DNA of 64,000 nt. Origin: Mesorhizobium loti. Its GTDB lineage: Bacteria > Pseudomonadota > Alphaproteobacteria > Rhizobiales > Rhizobiaceae. The notes below the pieces were generated by a model, which saw only the letters and a program-made list of their open reading frames with translations, searched no databases and was not told the origin of the DNA. Position numbers and translations under genes: made by a program. Each line of letters opens with the position of its first letter. Position 1 is the first letter of the stretch. This document shows positions 22,495-32,839 of this stretch, piece after piece. The stretch covers positions 62,001 through 126,000 of the forward strand of contig NZ_QGGH01000004.1 of NCBI RefSeq assembly GCF_003148495.1. The letters run 5' to 3'.

Positions 22495-23310
22495 CTAGCC
22501 GATGTTGCGGATGAACTGCTTCAGCCTTTCGGATTTGGGCGCGCCGAAGATCTGCTCGGGCGGGCCTTCTTCCTCGACCAATCCATTGTAGAGATAGACG
22601 ACATGCGTCGCGACCTCGCGGGCGAACTTCATCTCGTGCGTCACCAGCACCATGGTGCGGCCTTCGCGCGCCAGGTCGCCGATCACCTTCAACACCTCGC
22701 CGACCAGTTCGGGATCGAGCGCCGAGGTCGGCTCGTCGAACAGCATGACGCGCGGATTGATGGCCAGTGCCCGGGCGATCGCGGCGCGCTGCTGCTGGCC
22801 GCCCGACAGATAGGCCGGATAGACGTCGCGCTTTTCGGCCAGGCCGACGCGGGCGAGCAGCTTTTCGGCCTCGCTGATCGCTACATCGCGCTTGATGCCA
22901 AGCACATGCACGGGAACCTCGATGACGTTTTCGATCAGCGTCATGTGGCTCCACAAATTGAAGTTCTGGAACACCATGCCGAGCTTGGAACGGATGCGCT
23001 CGATCTGCTTGCGGTCGGCCGGAATGGTGTGGCCGTGGCTGTCGGCCTTCAGCTTGATCTCCTCGCCATTGACGCGAATGATGCCGCTGGTCGGGTTTTC
23101 CAGGCAGTTGATGCAGCGCAGCAGCGTCGATTTGCCCGAGCCTGAGCCGCCAATGATGGCGATCACCTCGCCGTCGCGCGCCGACAGCGAGACGCCCTTC
23201 AGCACATGCAGCTCGCCGAACTTCTTGTGCAGGTTCTCGACATGGATGGCTTCGGCGGCGCCGTCCTGCGCCGTGTGTTTCAATACGGGTGCGGCGCTTT
23301 GCACCATCAT
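22495..23310 (-). CDS. Amino acid ABC transporter ATP-binding protein (HisP-type)
   Basis: A 271-residue ATPase. Walker A is GGSGSGKSTLLR, the Q-loop region is GMVFQNFNLWSHMT, the signature is LSGGQQQR, Walker B is VMLFDEPTSALD and the H-loop is LVTHEMKFAREV. It powers the transporter and is the first gene of the operon (ATPase, binding protein, two permeases). Two ATGs stand side by side (23310, 23307) behind a GAAGGG site and a perfect palindrome. Confidence 0.95.
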   Translation of the reverse strand: MMVQSAAPVLKHTAQDGAAEAIHVENLHKKFGELHVLKGVSLSARDGEVIAIIGGSGSGKSTLLRCINCLENPTSGIIRVNGEEIKLKADSHGHTIPADRKQIERIRSKLGMVFQNFNLWSHMTLIENVIEVPVHVLGIKRDVAISEAEKLLARVGLAEKRDVYPAYLSGGQQQRAAIARALAINPRVMLFDEPTSALDPELVGEVLKVIGDLAREGRTMVLVTHEMKFAREVATHVVYLYNGLVEEEGPPEQIFGAPKSERLKQFIRNIG

Positions 23311-23318
23311 CCCTTCGA

Positions 23319-23332
23319 CGCTCCGCGGAGCG
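23319..23332. promoter_or_regulatory. 14-bp palindrome just before the ABC operon start
   Basis: CGCTCCGCGGAGCG is perfectly self-complementary and sits 9 bp before the ATPase start, immediately before its ribosome-binding site. It could be an operator or an mRNA hairpin. The divergent promoters for this operon and for the hydrolase at 23501 must lie in the 190-bp gap 23311-23500. Confidence 0.35.
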
Positions 23333-23500
23333 GTCGAGCCCGTCGCTGCTGGTATCTTTTACCCATTACCCGTCACTGGACAGAGTTCCCATTCTCAGGA
23401 TGGACCGTTCCGCTTGCCTCCGTCAACCATGGTTTTTGGACTATTGATCACAGCTTGCTGTAGTGGTTAGTGGCGGCAACGGACGTTTCGGGAGAATTTA

Positions 23501-24376
23501 GTGGGCAAATCATACGGGTCGCAGTCCATGGCCGGACCCCTGAAACGTGTGCTGATGCGGTCCGCCGCCAGCGCCATGCGTCATGCCAAAGCGCAGGAAT
23601 GGCACTACGGCCCGGGTTTTGATTCGCAAAAGGCCGCAGCCCAGCATGAGCAGTTGACCGGCATGGTCGCGGCTTCCGGCGCCGAGATCGAATGGCTGAC
23701 GGATGCCGATGACGGGCTGGCCGATTCCGTCTTCACCCATGATCCGTCGCTGATGACCGATCATGGCGCGATTATTCTCTCGATGGGTAAGGCGCTGCGC
23801 CGTGCCGAGCCTGGTCTGCACGAAGCAGCTTACAAACGCATGGGCATCCCCATCCTTGGCCGCCTCGAAAGCCCTGGCCAGGTGGAAGGCGGGGACTGCG
23901 TCTGGGTCGATCCAAACACGCTGGCCGTCGGCCGCGGCGTGCGTACCAACCAGGACGGCATCCAGCAGCTTTCGAACCTGCTTTCGCCCAAGGGCATTTC
24001 GGTTTTCGGTTTCGATCTGCCGCTCTGGCACGGCGAGGAAGCCTGCCTGCATCTGATGTCGGTGATCAGTCCGCTCGCCGACGATCTCGCGCTGGTCTAC
24101 GCGCCCTTGCTGCCGGCCGCCTTCTATCAGTTGCTGCGGGCGAGGGGCATCAAGCTGGTCGAGGGCGATGCCGACGAGTTCTTCGCCTCCAATGGGCTCA
24201 GCCTCAACGTGCTGCCGACCGCGCCGCGCCAGGTCATCGCCGTTGCCGGGTTTCCCAGGACAGCGGCCGCCATGCAGGCGGCTGGCTGCGTGGTTTCCAC
24301 CTTCGAGGCGGATGCGCTCTGCGTCGCCTGCGAAGGCGGCCCGACCTGCCTGACGCGCCCGGTGCTGCGCCAATGA
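23501..24376 (+). CDS. Dimethylargininase / arginine deiminase-like guanidino hydrolase
   Basis: A 291-residue protein of the guanidino-group-modifying superfamily. Supporting motifs are SVFTHDPSLMTDHGAIIL, the LESPGQVEGGDCVWV glutamate-rich segment, a His in ACLHLMSV near residue 184, and a catalytic Cys283 in EGGPTCLTRPV close to the C terminus. The family hydrolyses arginine or N-methylated arginines to citrulline. The GTG start at 23501 follows GGGAG at 6 bases. It overlaps the following decarboxylase gene by four bases (ATGA), so both act in one pathway. Confidence 0.82.
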   Translation: MGKSYGSQSMAGPLKRVLMRSAASAMRHAKAQEWHYGPGFDSQKAAAQHEQLTGMVAASGAEIEWLTDADDGLADSVFTHDPSLMTDHGAIILSMGKALRRAEPGLHEAAYKRMGIPILGRLESPGQVEGGDCVWVDPNTLAVGRGVRTNQDGIQQLSNLLSPKGISVFGFDLPLWHGEEACLHLMSVISPLADDLALVYAPLLPAAFYQLLRARGIKLVEGDADEFFASNGLSLNVLPTAPRQVIAVAGFPRTAAAMQAAGCVVSTFEADALCVACEGGPTCLTRPVLRQ

Positions 24377-25962
24377 CCACCATTGGGACCACCGTCGGCG
24401 AGGCGCTCATTTCGCTGCTCGAAGCCCATGGCGTCGACACGGTCTTCGGCATTCCCGGTGTGCACACGGTCGAACTCTACCGCGGGCTGGCGCGCTCCAA
24501 GATCCGCCATGTCACGCCGCGCCACGAACAGGGCGCCGGCTTCATGGCCGACGGCTATGCGCGTGCCAGCGGCAGGCCGGGTGTCGCCTTCGTCATCACC
24601 GGACCGGGGCTGACCAACACCATCACCGCCATGGGACAGGCACGCGCCGATTCGGTGCCGATGCTGGTGATATCAGGCGTCAACGCTATGCCGACGCTGG
24701 GCAAGGGGTTGGGTTTTCTGCACGAACTGCCCGACCAGCGCGGCATGATGGAGAAAGTGGCGTTGTTTTCGCAGCGCGTTACCGAGGCCAGCGAATTGCC
24801 CGGTGCTCTGGCGCAGGCCTTCGCCTTGTTTTCATCGGCTCGGCCCGGTCCGGTGCATATCGAGATCCCGACCGACGTCATGGTCAAGCCGGCGGATGGC
24901 ATCGCTGCCATGCTGAGCAATGTGACGCCACCCGCGCCGGAAGGTGCTGCAATTGCCAGCGCTGCCAAACTCATCACTGCTGCGCGCCGCCCGCTGATCC
25001 TGGTCGGCGGCGGCGCCAAACGCGCCGAGGCGCCATTGCGGCGTCTGGCGGAACGTCTGGGAGCGCCGGTCGTCCAGACCGCCAATGCGCGCGGCCTGCT
25101 GCATGGCCATCCGCTTTGCGTGCCGGCCAGTCCCAGCCTGAAGGCAGTGCGGGCGCTGATGGCCGACGCCGACCTGGTGATTGCCGCCGGCACCGAATTC
25201 GGCCCGACCGACTATGACGGCTACAGCGATGGCGGCTTCGTCCTGCCCGCCAATCTGATCCGCATCGATATCGGCGCCGATCAGCTTGCCCGCCGCCCGG
25301 CGACGGTTTCGATCCAGGCCGATTGCGCCGAGGCGCTCGAAGCGCTGCTTCTGGAAACTGGCCATGTCCCGACAAGCGAGGGCGGTTCGTCGCGCGCCGC
25401 TGCTACACGAAAAGCAGCCTTTGCGGAGCTCAATCCGACCCTGCAGGCGCAGGTGAGCGCGGTCGAGGCGATCCGCGACGCCTTGCCGGGCGCGCTCATT
25501 GTCGGCGATTCGACGCAGCCGATCTATGCCGCCAACCTCTATTATGACCATGACCGGCCGGGCGGCTGGTTCAATGCCGCCACCGGCTTCGGCGCGCTCG
25601 GCTATGGCCCGCCGGCGGCGATCGGCGCTGCCCTTGCGGTGCCCGATGCGCCGGTCGTCTGCCTGACCGGCGACGGCGGCTTCCAGTTCACGCTGCCGGA
25701 ACTGGGTGCCGCGCTCGACGCAGCAGCAGCTGTCATCTTCGTCGTCTGGAACAATCGTGGCTACCGCGAGATCGAAACCTCGATGCTCGATGTCGGCGTC
25801 GAGCCCGTCGGCGTGTCGCCGGCGCCGCCGGATTTCTGCAAGCTGGCCGAGGCCTATGGTATCGGCGCCGAACGGCTTGCCGATATCGACGCTCTGGCGG
25901 GCGCGCTGAAACGCGCGCGGGCCACCGGACTGCCGCGCGTCATCGAAATCGCGGTTGACTGA
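24373..25962 (+). CDS. Thiamine diphosphate-dependent decarboxylase, 5-guanidino-2-oxopentanoate decarboxylase-like
   Basis: A 529-residue acetolactate-synthase-family enzyme. The conserved N-terminal glutamate is in TPRHEQGAGFMADGYARASG; the ThDP/Mg motif is GDGGFQFTLPELGAALDAAAAVIFVVWNNRGY. Its pattern matches AruI-type enzymes that decarboxylate 2-ketoarginine to 4-guanidinobutanal in the arginine transaminase pathway. The partner transaminase is not in the window. The link to arginine is reinforced by the guanidino hydrolase upstream and the basic amino acid transporter on the other strand. Other 2-oxo acids remain possible. Confidence 0.85.
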   Translation: MTTIGTTVGEALISLLEAHGVDTVFGIPGVHTVELYRGLARSKIRHVTPRHEQGAGFMADGYARASGRPGVAFVITGPGLTNTITAMGQARADSVPMLVISGVNAMPTLGKGLGFLHELPDQRGMMEKVALFSQRVTEASELPGALAQAFALFSSARPGPVHIEIPTDVMVKPADGIAAMLSNVTPPAPEGAAIASAAKLITAARRPLILVGGGAKRAEAPLRRLAERLGAPVVQTANARGLLHGHPLCVPASPSLKAVRALMADADLVIAAGTEFGPTDYDGYSDGGFVLPANLIRIDIGADQLARRPATVSIQADCAEALEALLLETGHVPTSEGGSSRAAATRKAAFAELNPTLQAQVSAVEAIRDALPGALIVGDSTQPIYAANLYYDHDRPGGWFNAATGFGALGYGPPAAIGAALAVPDAPVVCLTGDGGFQFTLPELGAALDAAAAVIFVVWNNRGYREIETSMLDVGVEPVGVSPAPPDFCKLAEAYGIGAERLADIDALAGALKRARATGLPRVIEIAVD

Positions 25963-26150
25963 ACATCGGTGGCGCGTGCTTCCCGTCCCGGCTGGCATGA
26001 CCTATGGCCGACCGGTGGGCGGACGCATGCAAAGACGCGACAACTGCCATGTCGAGATTTCAATTGAGTGATGGCGCGAAAGGCGCGACGCTTCGCGTCG
26101 GCGTGGCATAGAAACGACCTAACGATAAAAAAATGACAGGAGCGTCCAAG

Positions 26151-26858
26151 ATGACGGAAACACTTGAAGGCAAGCATATCGTCGTGACCGGCGGAACCGG
26201 TGCGCTCGGCGGTGCGGTTGTCGGCAAACTGCTGAGTGACGGCGCAATCTGCCATGTGCCCAATGCCCATGCCGCCGCCCCTACGCATTTCCCCTTCACT
26301 ACGCATGATCGTGTCCAGCTGGTGCACAATGTCGATCTCTCGGACCCCGCCAAGGTCGAGGCGTTCTACAGTCAGGTTCCAGGCCTCTGGGGCTCGATCC
26401 ACCTGGCCGGCGGCTTCACCGCCGCACCGGTGGAAAAGATCGAGTCGGCCTCCTTTGCCGAGATGATGGACACCAATGCGCGCACCGCCTTCCTGTGCTG
26501 CCGCGCCGCGATCCGCTCGATGCTGTCGTCGGACATCGCGGGCCGCATCGTCAACGTTACGGCGCGCGCCGGGCTCGATCCGCGGCGCGGCGCCGGCATG
26601 GTCGCCTATGCCGCCAGCAAGGCCGCGGTGGCGGCGATGACGGTGGCGATGGCCGAGGAGCTGAAGCACAAGGGCATCCTGGTCAATGCTGTGGCGCCGT
26701 CGACGCTCGACACCCCGACAAACCGCGCCGATATGCCGGATGCCGATGCCACCAGATGGGTCAGCCTCGAAGCTGCCGCCGAGGCCATCGCCTACCTTGC
26801 CTCGCCGGCCAACCAGGCGATGAGCGGCACGCTGGTGCCGCTTTACGGCAGGGCGTAA
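26151..26858 (+). CDS. Short-chain dehydrogenase/reductase
   Basis: A 235-residue SDR. IVVTGGTGALGGAVVGKLL is the cofactor loop, IHLAGGF stands in for NNAG, and YAASKAA gives the catalytic Tyr-x-x-x-Lys after a RIVNVTARAG segment that lacks the usual catalytic serine (Thr/Ala there). The substrate is unknown. ATG 26151 has AGGAG nine bases upstream. It lies 188 bp after the decarboxylase and is followed by a shared bidirectional terminator. Confidence 0.88.
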   Translation: MTETLEGKHIVVTGGTGALGGAVVGKLLSDGAICHVPNAHAAAPTHFPFTTHDRVQLVHNVDLSDPAKVEAFYSQVPGLWGSIHLAGGFTAAPVEKIESASFAEMMDTNARTAFLCCRAAIRSMLSSDIAGRIVNVTARAGLDPRRGAGMVAYAASKAAVAAMTVAMAEELKHKGILVNAVAPSTLDTPTNRADMPDADATRWVSLEAAAEAIAYLASPANQAMSGTLVPLYGRA

Positions 26859-26885
26859 CCTTCCAACTTTTACGTCGGTCAAAGA

Positions 26886-26917
26886 AAAACCCCGCCGGAT
26901 CGCTCCGGCGGGGTTTT
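26886..26917. terminator. Bidirectional rho-independent terminator
   Basis: AAAACCCCGCCGGA (26886-26899) pairs perfectly with TCCGGCGGGGTTTT (26904-26917), loop TCGC. It lies between the convergent SDR and rpsA genes and serves both. Confidence 0.93.
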
Positions 26918-26957
26918 GTTTTCGAGCCTATGCGAAGGGCTTCGCGGTGCGAAGGGC

Positions 26958-28655
26958 TTAGCTGCCCTGCTTCTTCAGCGCGGCGCCCAGGATGTCGCCC
27001 AGCGAAGCGCCGGAGTCGGTCGAGCCGTACTGAGCGACCGCTTCCTTCTCCTCGGCGATTTCCAGCGCCTTGATCGAGACCTGCAGCTTGCGGGTCTTCT
27101 TGTCGAAGGCGATGACGCGAGCGTCAACCTTCTGGCCGACGGTGAAGCGCTCGGGGCGCTGCTCGTCGCGGTCACGGCTCAGATCCGAGCGCTTGATGAA
27201 GGTCTCGATGCCGCTGTCGACCAGCCGCACTTCCAGACCGCCATCCTTGACGCCGATGACTTCGCAGGTGACGACCGCGTTCTTGCGCAGTTCGCCCGAG
27301 GTCGCCGCTTCGCCGACCGTATCCTTGGCCAACTGCTTGATGCCGAGCGAGATGCGCTCCTTGTCGATGTCGACGTCGAGCACCTGCGCCTTGACCATGT
27401 CGCCGCGATTGTACTCTTCGATGACCTGCTCGCCCGGACGGGTCCAGTCGAGGTCGGAAAGGTGCACCATGCCGTCCACGTCGCCTTCGAGGCCGATGAA
27501 CAGGCCGAACTCGGTCTTGTTCTTGACCTCGCCCTCGACCTGGCTGCCGACCGGATGGCTCGAGGCGAAAGCCTGCCACGGATTCTCGAGCGTCTGCTTG
27601 AGGCCGAGCGAGATGCGGCGCTTGGCCGGATCGACCTCGAGCACCACCACGTCGACTTCCTGGGTCGTCGACAGGATCTTGCCGGGATGCACGTTCTTCT
27701 TCGTCCACGACATTTCCGAAACGTGGATGAGACCCTCGATGCCCGGCTCCAGCTCGACGAACGCGCCGTAGTCGGTGATGTTGGTGACGGTACCCTTGAT
27801 CTTCTTGCCGATCGGGAACTTGGTGCCGATCTCGGACCACGGATCGCTCTCGAGCTGCTTCATGCCGAGCGAGATGCGGTGGGTTTCCTGGTTGATGCGG
27901 ATGATCTGCACCTTGACCGTCTGACCGATGTTGAGGATCTCGGTCGGATGGTTGACGCGGCGCCATGCCATGTCGGTGACATGCAGCAGGCCGTCGATGC
28001 CGCCGAGGTCGACGAACGCACCGTAATCGGTGATGTTCTTGACGACGCCTTCGACAACCTGGCCTTCTTCGAGGTTCTGCACGATTTCCGAACGCTGTTC
28101 GGCGCGGCTCTCCTCGAGCACGGTACGGCGCGACACCACGATGTTGCCGCGGCGGCGATCCATCTTGAGGATCTCGAAGGGCTGCGGGTTGTGCATCAGC
28201 GGGGAGACATCGCGGATCGGGCGGATATCGACCTGGCTGCGCGGCAGGAAGGCCACGGCGCCGTCGAGGTCGACGGTGAAGCCGCCCTTGACCTGGTTGA
28301 AGATGACGCCTTCGACGCGCTCACCCTTGGTGAACTTCTCTTCGAGACGGACCCAGCTCTCTTCACGGCGGGCCTTCTCACGGCTGAGCATCGCTTCGCC
28401 AAGTGCGTTCTCGATGCGCTCGACATAGACTTCGACGGTGTCACCAACCTTGAGGGTGGTGTCCTTGCCCTTGACGCCGAATTCCTTCAGCGGCACGCGG
28501 CCTTCGACCTTGAGGCCGACGTCGATGATGGCCATGTCCTTTTCAATGGCGGTGATGATGCCCTTGACGACTTGGCCTTCGCCGGAGTGACCGGCGGTAA
28601 AAGATTCTTCGAGCAGGCTCGCGAAATCATCGCGAGTGGGATTTGCAGCTGACAT
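26958..28655 (-). CDS. rpsA: 30S ribosomal protein S1
   Basis: A 565-residue RNA-binding protein with six S1 (OB-fold) repeats that helps mRNA load onto the ribosome. Repeats such as VVEGVVKNITDYGAFVDLGG, IKGTVTNITDYGAFVELEPG and VEGEVKNKTEFGLFIGLEGD recur about every 85 residues. ATG 28655 (MSAANPTRDDF) is preceded by AGGAG at 6 bases. It is the third gene of aroA-cmk-rpsA, the usual alphaproteobacterial order. Confidence 0.98.
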   Translation of the reverse strand: MSAANPTRDDFASLLEESFTAGHSGEGQVVKGIITAIEKDMAIIDVGLKVEGRVPLKEFGVKGKDTTLKVGDTVEVYVERIENALGEAMLSREKARREESWVRLEEKFTKGERVEGVIFNQVKGGFTVDLDGAVAFLPRSQVDIRPIRDVSPLMHNPQPFEILKMDRRRGNIVVSRRTVLEESRAEQRSEIVQNLEEGQVVEGVVKNITDYGAFVDLGGIDGLLHVTDMAWRRVNHPTEILNIGQTVKVQIIRINQETHRISLGMKQLESDPWSEIGTKFPIGKKIKGTVTNITDYGAFVELEPGIEGLIHVSEMSWTKKNVHPGKILSTTQEVDVVVLEVDPAKRRISLGLKQTLENPWQAFASSHPVGSQVEGEVKNKTEFGLFIGLEGDVDGMVHLSDLDWTRPGEQVIEEYNRGDMVKAQVLDVDIDKERISLGIKQLAKDTVGEAATSGELRKNAVVTCEVIGVKDGGLEVRLVDSGIETFIKRSDLSRDRDEQRPERFTVGQKVDARVIAFDKKTRKLQVSIKALEIAEEKEAVAQYGSTDSGASLGDILGAALKKQGS

Positions 28656-28863
28656 TGTTTCTCCTGGAGTGCCCCGCATCTCAAGCGGGACGGGCGCCGT
28701 GGGTTAGCGTTGCGTTGGCCTGCCGGCGTTCCGGGCTACAAAAGCCCTGGGCCGCTCTTTAAGCGGCAATTCCGGCGCATGAAGAATGCTGGCAGGCTGG
28801 TTCGTGCCCGATATGGGTATTTTCTTCGCCTCCGACAACGGAAACACGAGGGAAAAACCCGGA

Positions 28864-29514
28864 TCAGGCCTTGTCTCTCTTGGCCAGCACGTCGTCTATG
28901 ATCGCCATGGCTGCAAGAAACGCGGCTTCTATAGCCATTTCGCTGGTATCAAGCAAGTGCGCGTCGGCCGCCGGCTTCAAAGGTGAGTCCGCACGGCCCA
29001 TGTCGCGCTCGTCGCGGCGCACGATATCGGCGAGAATCTCGGTGAAATCAGCGGTACCGCCGATGCTCTCGATCTCCGCCAGCCGCCGCCGTGCCCGCAC
29101 CTCGGCGCTCGCCGTCACATAGAGTTTGATGTCGGCCTCGGGGCACACCACGGTGCCGATATCGCGCCCGTCGAGCACCGCGCCCGGCGGCGTCTTGGCG
29201 AAGTCGCGCTGCTTTTCGACGAGGATACGCCGCACGGTCGGATACACGGCGACCTTCGAGGCTGCCTCGCCGACCGCATGGGCTGACAGCACCGCCCGGT
29301 CGAGATTCGCCAGATTGACCTGGCGGGCAGCGGTTTCGGCGGCCGAGACATTGTCGAGCGGCAGCGCGTGCTGGATCAGCGCATAGGCCACGGCACGATA
29401 CGTGAGGCCGGTGTCGAGCAGGTTCAGCCGGTAGTGGTCGGCAAGCCGGCGGGCGAGGGTGCCCTTGCCGGCGCCTGCCGGGCCGTCGATGGCGATGGTG
29501 AAGACGTGTGTCAT
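28864..29514 (-). CDS. cmk: Cytidylate kinase
   Basis: A 216-residue kinase that phosphorylates CMP and dCMP with [22 protein letters not shown] is the P-loop; [28 protein letters not shown] and [16 protein letters not shown] are conserved. ATG 29514 starts [10 protein letters not shown]; the longer reading adds an unrelated stretch. It lies 97 bp after aroA and 208 bp before rpsA. Confidence 0.97.
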   Translation of the reverse strand: MTHVFTIAIDGPAGAGKGTLARRLADHYRLNLLDTGLTYRAVAYALIQHALPLDNVSAAETAARQVNLANLDRAVLSAHAVGEAASKVAVYPTVRRILVEKQRDFAKTPPGAVLDGRDIGTVVCPEADIKLYVTASAEVRARRRLAEIESIGGTADFTEILADIVRRDERDMGRADSPLKPAADAHLLDTSEMAIEAAFLAAMAIIDDVLAKRDKA

Positions 29515-29611
29515 GTGCAGGCCACCGGCCCCCGCGCCGTCGCTTCGCTCCAGGATGACGAAGCGAGAGATGATAGGCGCCACTTTCCCAGGGCTGCGAT
29601 TGCCACGACTG

Positions 29612-31009
<1,398 letters not shown>

Positions 31010-31176
31010 TCATTTGTTGCGGCGGTCTCGTATCACGGCGGGCCGAAATGGTCATCCCCATGGTCGTCACTTGACGCGAGGCCTTTCAATGCATGGTTTT
31101 GTGACGCCGGCTTTTCGCTTTGACAGCGCTGCAAACTGTGGTTAAGGGGACCACTCTTTTATTGACGAGGCTTGCC

Positions 31177-31566
31177 GTGGCAAAAACCGAACTTGGCACA
31201 AAACGCATCGACCCGGAGACGGGCCGAAAATTCTACGACCTGAACAAGGACCCGATCGTCTCGCCCTACACCGGCAAGACCTATCCGCGTTCCTATTTCG
31301 AGGAAGGCAAGATTGCCGCTCTCGAGGAGGAAGAGGAAGTGGCCGAGAAGGAAGTGGACGCCGAGGAGGAAGAGGGCGTTGAGGTCGTCTCGCTCGAAGA
31401 GGCGGACGAGGACGTCAAGGCCGATGATCTTCCCGATCTCGGCGATGACGAGGACGATGTCGACCTCGGCGACGACGAGGATGACACTTTCCTTGCCGAC
31501 GAAGAGGAAGAAGACGACGACGTCGCCGACATGATCGGCGTTGGCGACGACGACGACGAGGTCTGA
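31177..31566 (+). CDS. TIGR02300-type protein with acidic tail
   Basis: A 129-residue protein. The N-terminal 35 residues (AKTELGTKRIDPETGRKFYDLNKDP and SPYTGKTYPR) match the conserved head of the TIGR02300 family found beside aroA in alphaproteobacteria. The remaining 80 residues are mostly Glu and Asp, with no fold visible. GTG 31177 is preferred because GAGG lies 7 bases before it and the family begins there. A weak TTGACA box at 31120 with TAAGGG 17 bases later may be its promoter. Function unknown. Confidence 0.85.
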   Translation: MAKTELGTKRIDPETGRKFYDLNKDPIVSPYTGKTYPRSYFEEGKIAALEEEEEVAEKEVDAEEEEGVEVVSLEEADEDVKADDLPDLGDDEDDVDLGDDEDDTFLADEEEEDDDVADMIGVGDDDDEV

Positions 31567-31738
31567 TCGGCCTTGAAAGCGGGCGTTTGCGGGCTTTCGT
31601 GGCCTGTGAAGAAAAAGCGGCTCTCGAAGGCTTGATATTGACGAAGGGCGGGGTTAGAAGCCGCCTGCACTAACGGCGCGGTCTCCAACCCGCGCCGGAT
31701 CTCTTCGCCGGAAACGGTGCCGGTTGACTGCCGGAAGT

Positions 31739-31814
<76 letters not shown>

Positions 31815-32027
31815 AACAGTCTTTCTGCAAAACTGGCTATCTCCTTGCTGAAATAACCGCGCCTCTTCAAAGGCTTGCCAGCGTCGCGTTACAACGCCTG
31901 ACAGGGACTGCGCTTGTCTCGTGCCGTCGGATTTCAGCCCCAGATACCCAGGCCTTGGCCGGATCGGCGACGCTCTGATACAACTCGCGACAGCATCGAA
32001 TGGGCAGCAATTGCACCCGGCAAAGGA

Positions 32028-32741
32028 ATGGTATTGCCTGTTGAGCCGGAATTCCGCGACGATAGTTCGTCAGTCCAGTTGGTGGCGGCTGTCCGGCAGT
32101 TGGTTGGCCATGGCCTCGTCGTCGAGGGCGGCGATCTCACACCAGCCGATCGCGACCTGCTGCTCGAGGAAGAACTTTCGCTCGGCAATGTCGTGCCGGC
32201 GCGACGCCGTGAATTTCGCGCAGGACGCTTCTACGCCCGGCAGGCGTTGCAGGGCCTTGGCGCAGGCGGCAGCGTCATCCCGATCGGGGACAATCGTGCG
32301 CCAGTCTGGCCGACAGCTATTGTCGGTTCCATTTCTCATACCCGAAGCCTGTGCGTCGTCGCCGTCGGATCATCCACCGAATTCCTCGGCGTCGGCATCG
32401 ATATCGAGGAGGATTCTCCCCTTTCGTGCGAACTGGCGCGATTGGTGTCCGACGCCGCCGAACTGGAGGGGCGGGAAGAGATCGAAAGGGGTCTGGGCTG
32501 CGACCTGCCAAAGCTTCTGTTCGTGATCAAGGAAGCGTTCTACAAAATGTATTTCCCGCTTACCGGCCGTTTTCTGGCGTTTCACGACGTTCGCATCGAA
32601 CTGGATGTAGAGAAACACGCCGCCAAGGCCTGGATCGTCCCATCAAAGCACCTGGCGGCGATCGACAGCCGCTGTTTTGAGGGTCGCTTCGGCAGCAGCG
32701 GCGGAACCCTGTTTTCATGTTTTGAGCTCTCCGCGCGTTGA
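32028..32741 (+). CDS. 4'-phosphopantetheinyl transferase (EntD-like)
   Basis: A protein of about 237 residues that would attach the phosphopantetheine arm to carrier domains. Family motifs: RREFRAGRFYARQAL, GSISHTRSLCVVAVG, the metal-binding GVGIDIEE near residues 121-128 and IKEAFYKMYFPLTG near 166-179. It lies 98 bp before the synthetase it presumably activates (Ser561 and Ser1678). The start is uncertain: ATG 32028 has its AAAGGA too close, TTG 32034 has it at a good distance, and the frame is open back to 31914. Confidence 0.9.
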   Translation: MVLPVEPEFRDDSSSVQLVAAVRQLVGHGLVVEGGDLTPADRDLLLEEELSLGNVVPARRREFRAGRFYARQALQGLGAGGSVIPIGDNRAPVWPTAIVGSISHTRSLCVVAVGSSTEFLGVGIDIEEDSPLSCELARLVSDAAELEGREEIERGLGCDLPKLLFVIKEAFYKMYFPLTGRFLAFHDVRIELDVEKHAAKAWIVPSKHLAAIDSRCFEGRFGSSGGTLFSCFELSAR

Positions 32742-32810
32742 CAGCCGCGCCGCCAGCAAGCACTCAGGGAACCGGGCACAGGCTATTTGGGTTGAACGGT
32801 GGGTATTTCT

Positions 32811-32837
32811 GATCGACGTCGATCCCGGATCGGGATC
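32811..32837. promoter_or_regulatory. Two abutting palindromes at the synthetase start
   Basis: GATCGACGTCGATC (32811-32824) is a perfect 14-bp palindrome. Sharing its last four bases, GATCCCG (32821-32827) and CGGGATC (32831-32837) form a perfect 7-bp hairpin with loop GAT. The start codon is at 32840, so the only Shine-Dalgarno-like bases (GGGA) lie in the hairpin's 3' arm. Confidence 0.55.
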
Positions 32838-32839
32838 TG

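Noticed and set aside
26086..26100. CGACGC-TTC-GCGTCG hairpin before the SDR gene
   Set aside because: Six-base stem with no T-run and no clear relation to a promoter or ribosome-binding site; too little to call.
26916..28652. 578-residue plus-strand open frame opposite rpsA
   Set aside because: Antisense shadow of S1 repeats; repetitive composition mirrors the rpsA repeats and no motif is recognisable.
31318..31565. GAG/GAC-rich tract that looks like a simple repeat
   Set aside because: It codes for the acidic tail of the gene at 31177 and keeps its frame; it is not a separate repeat element.
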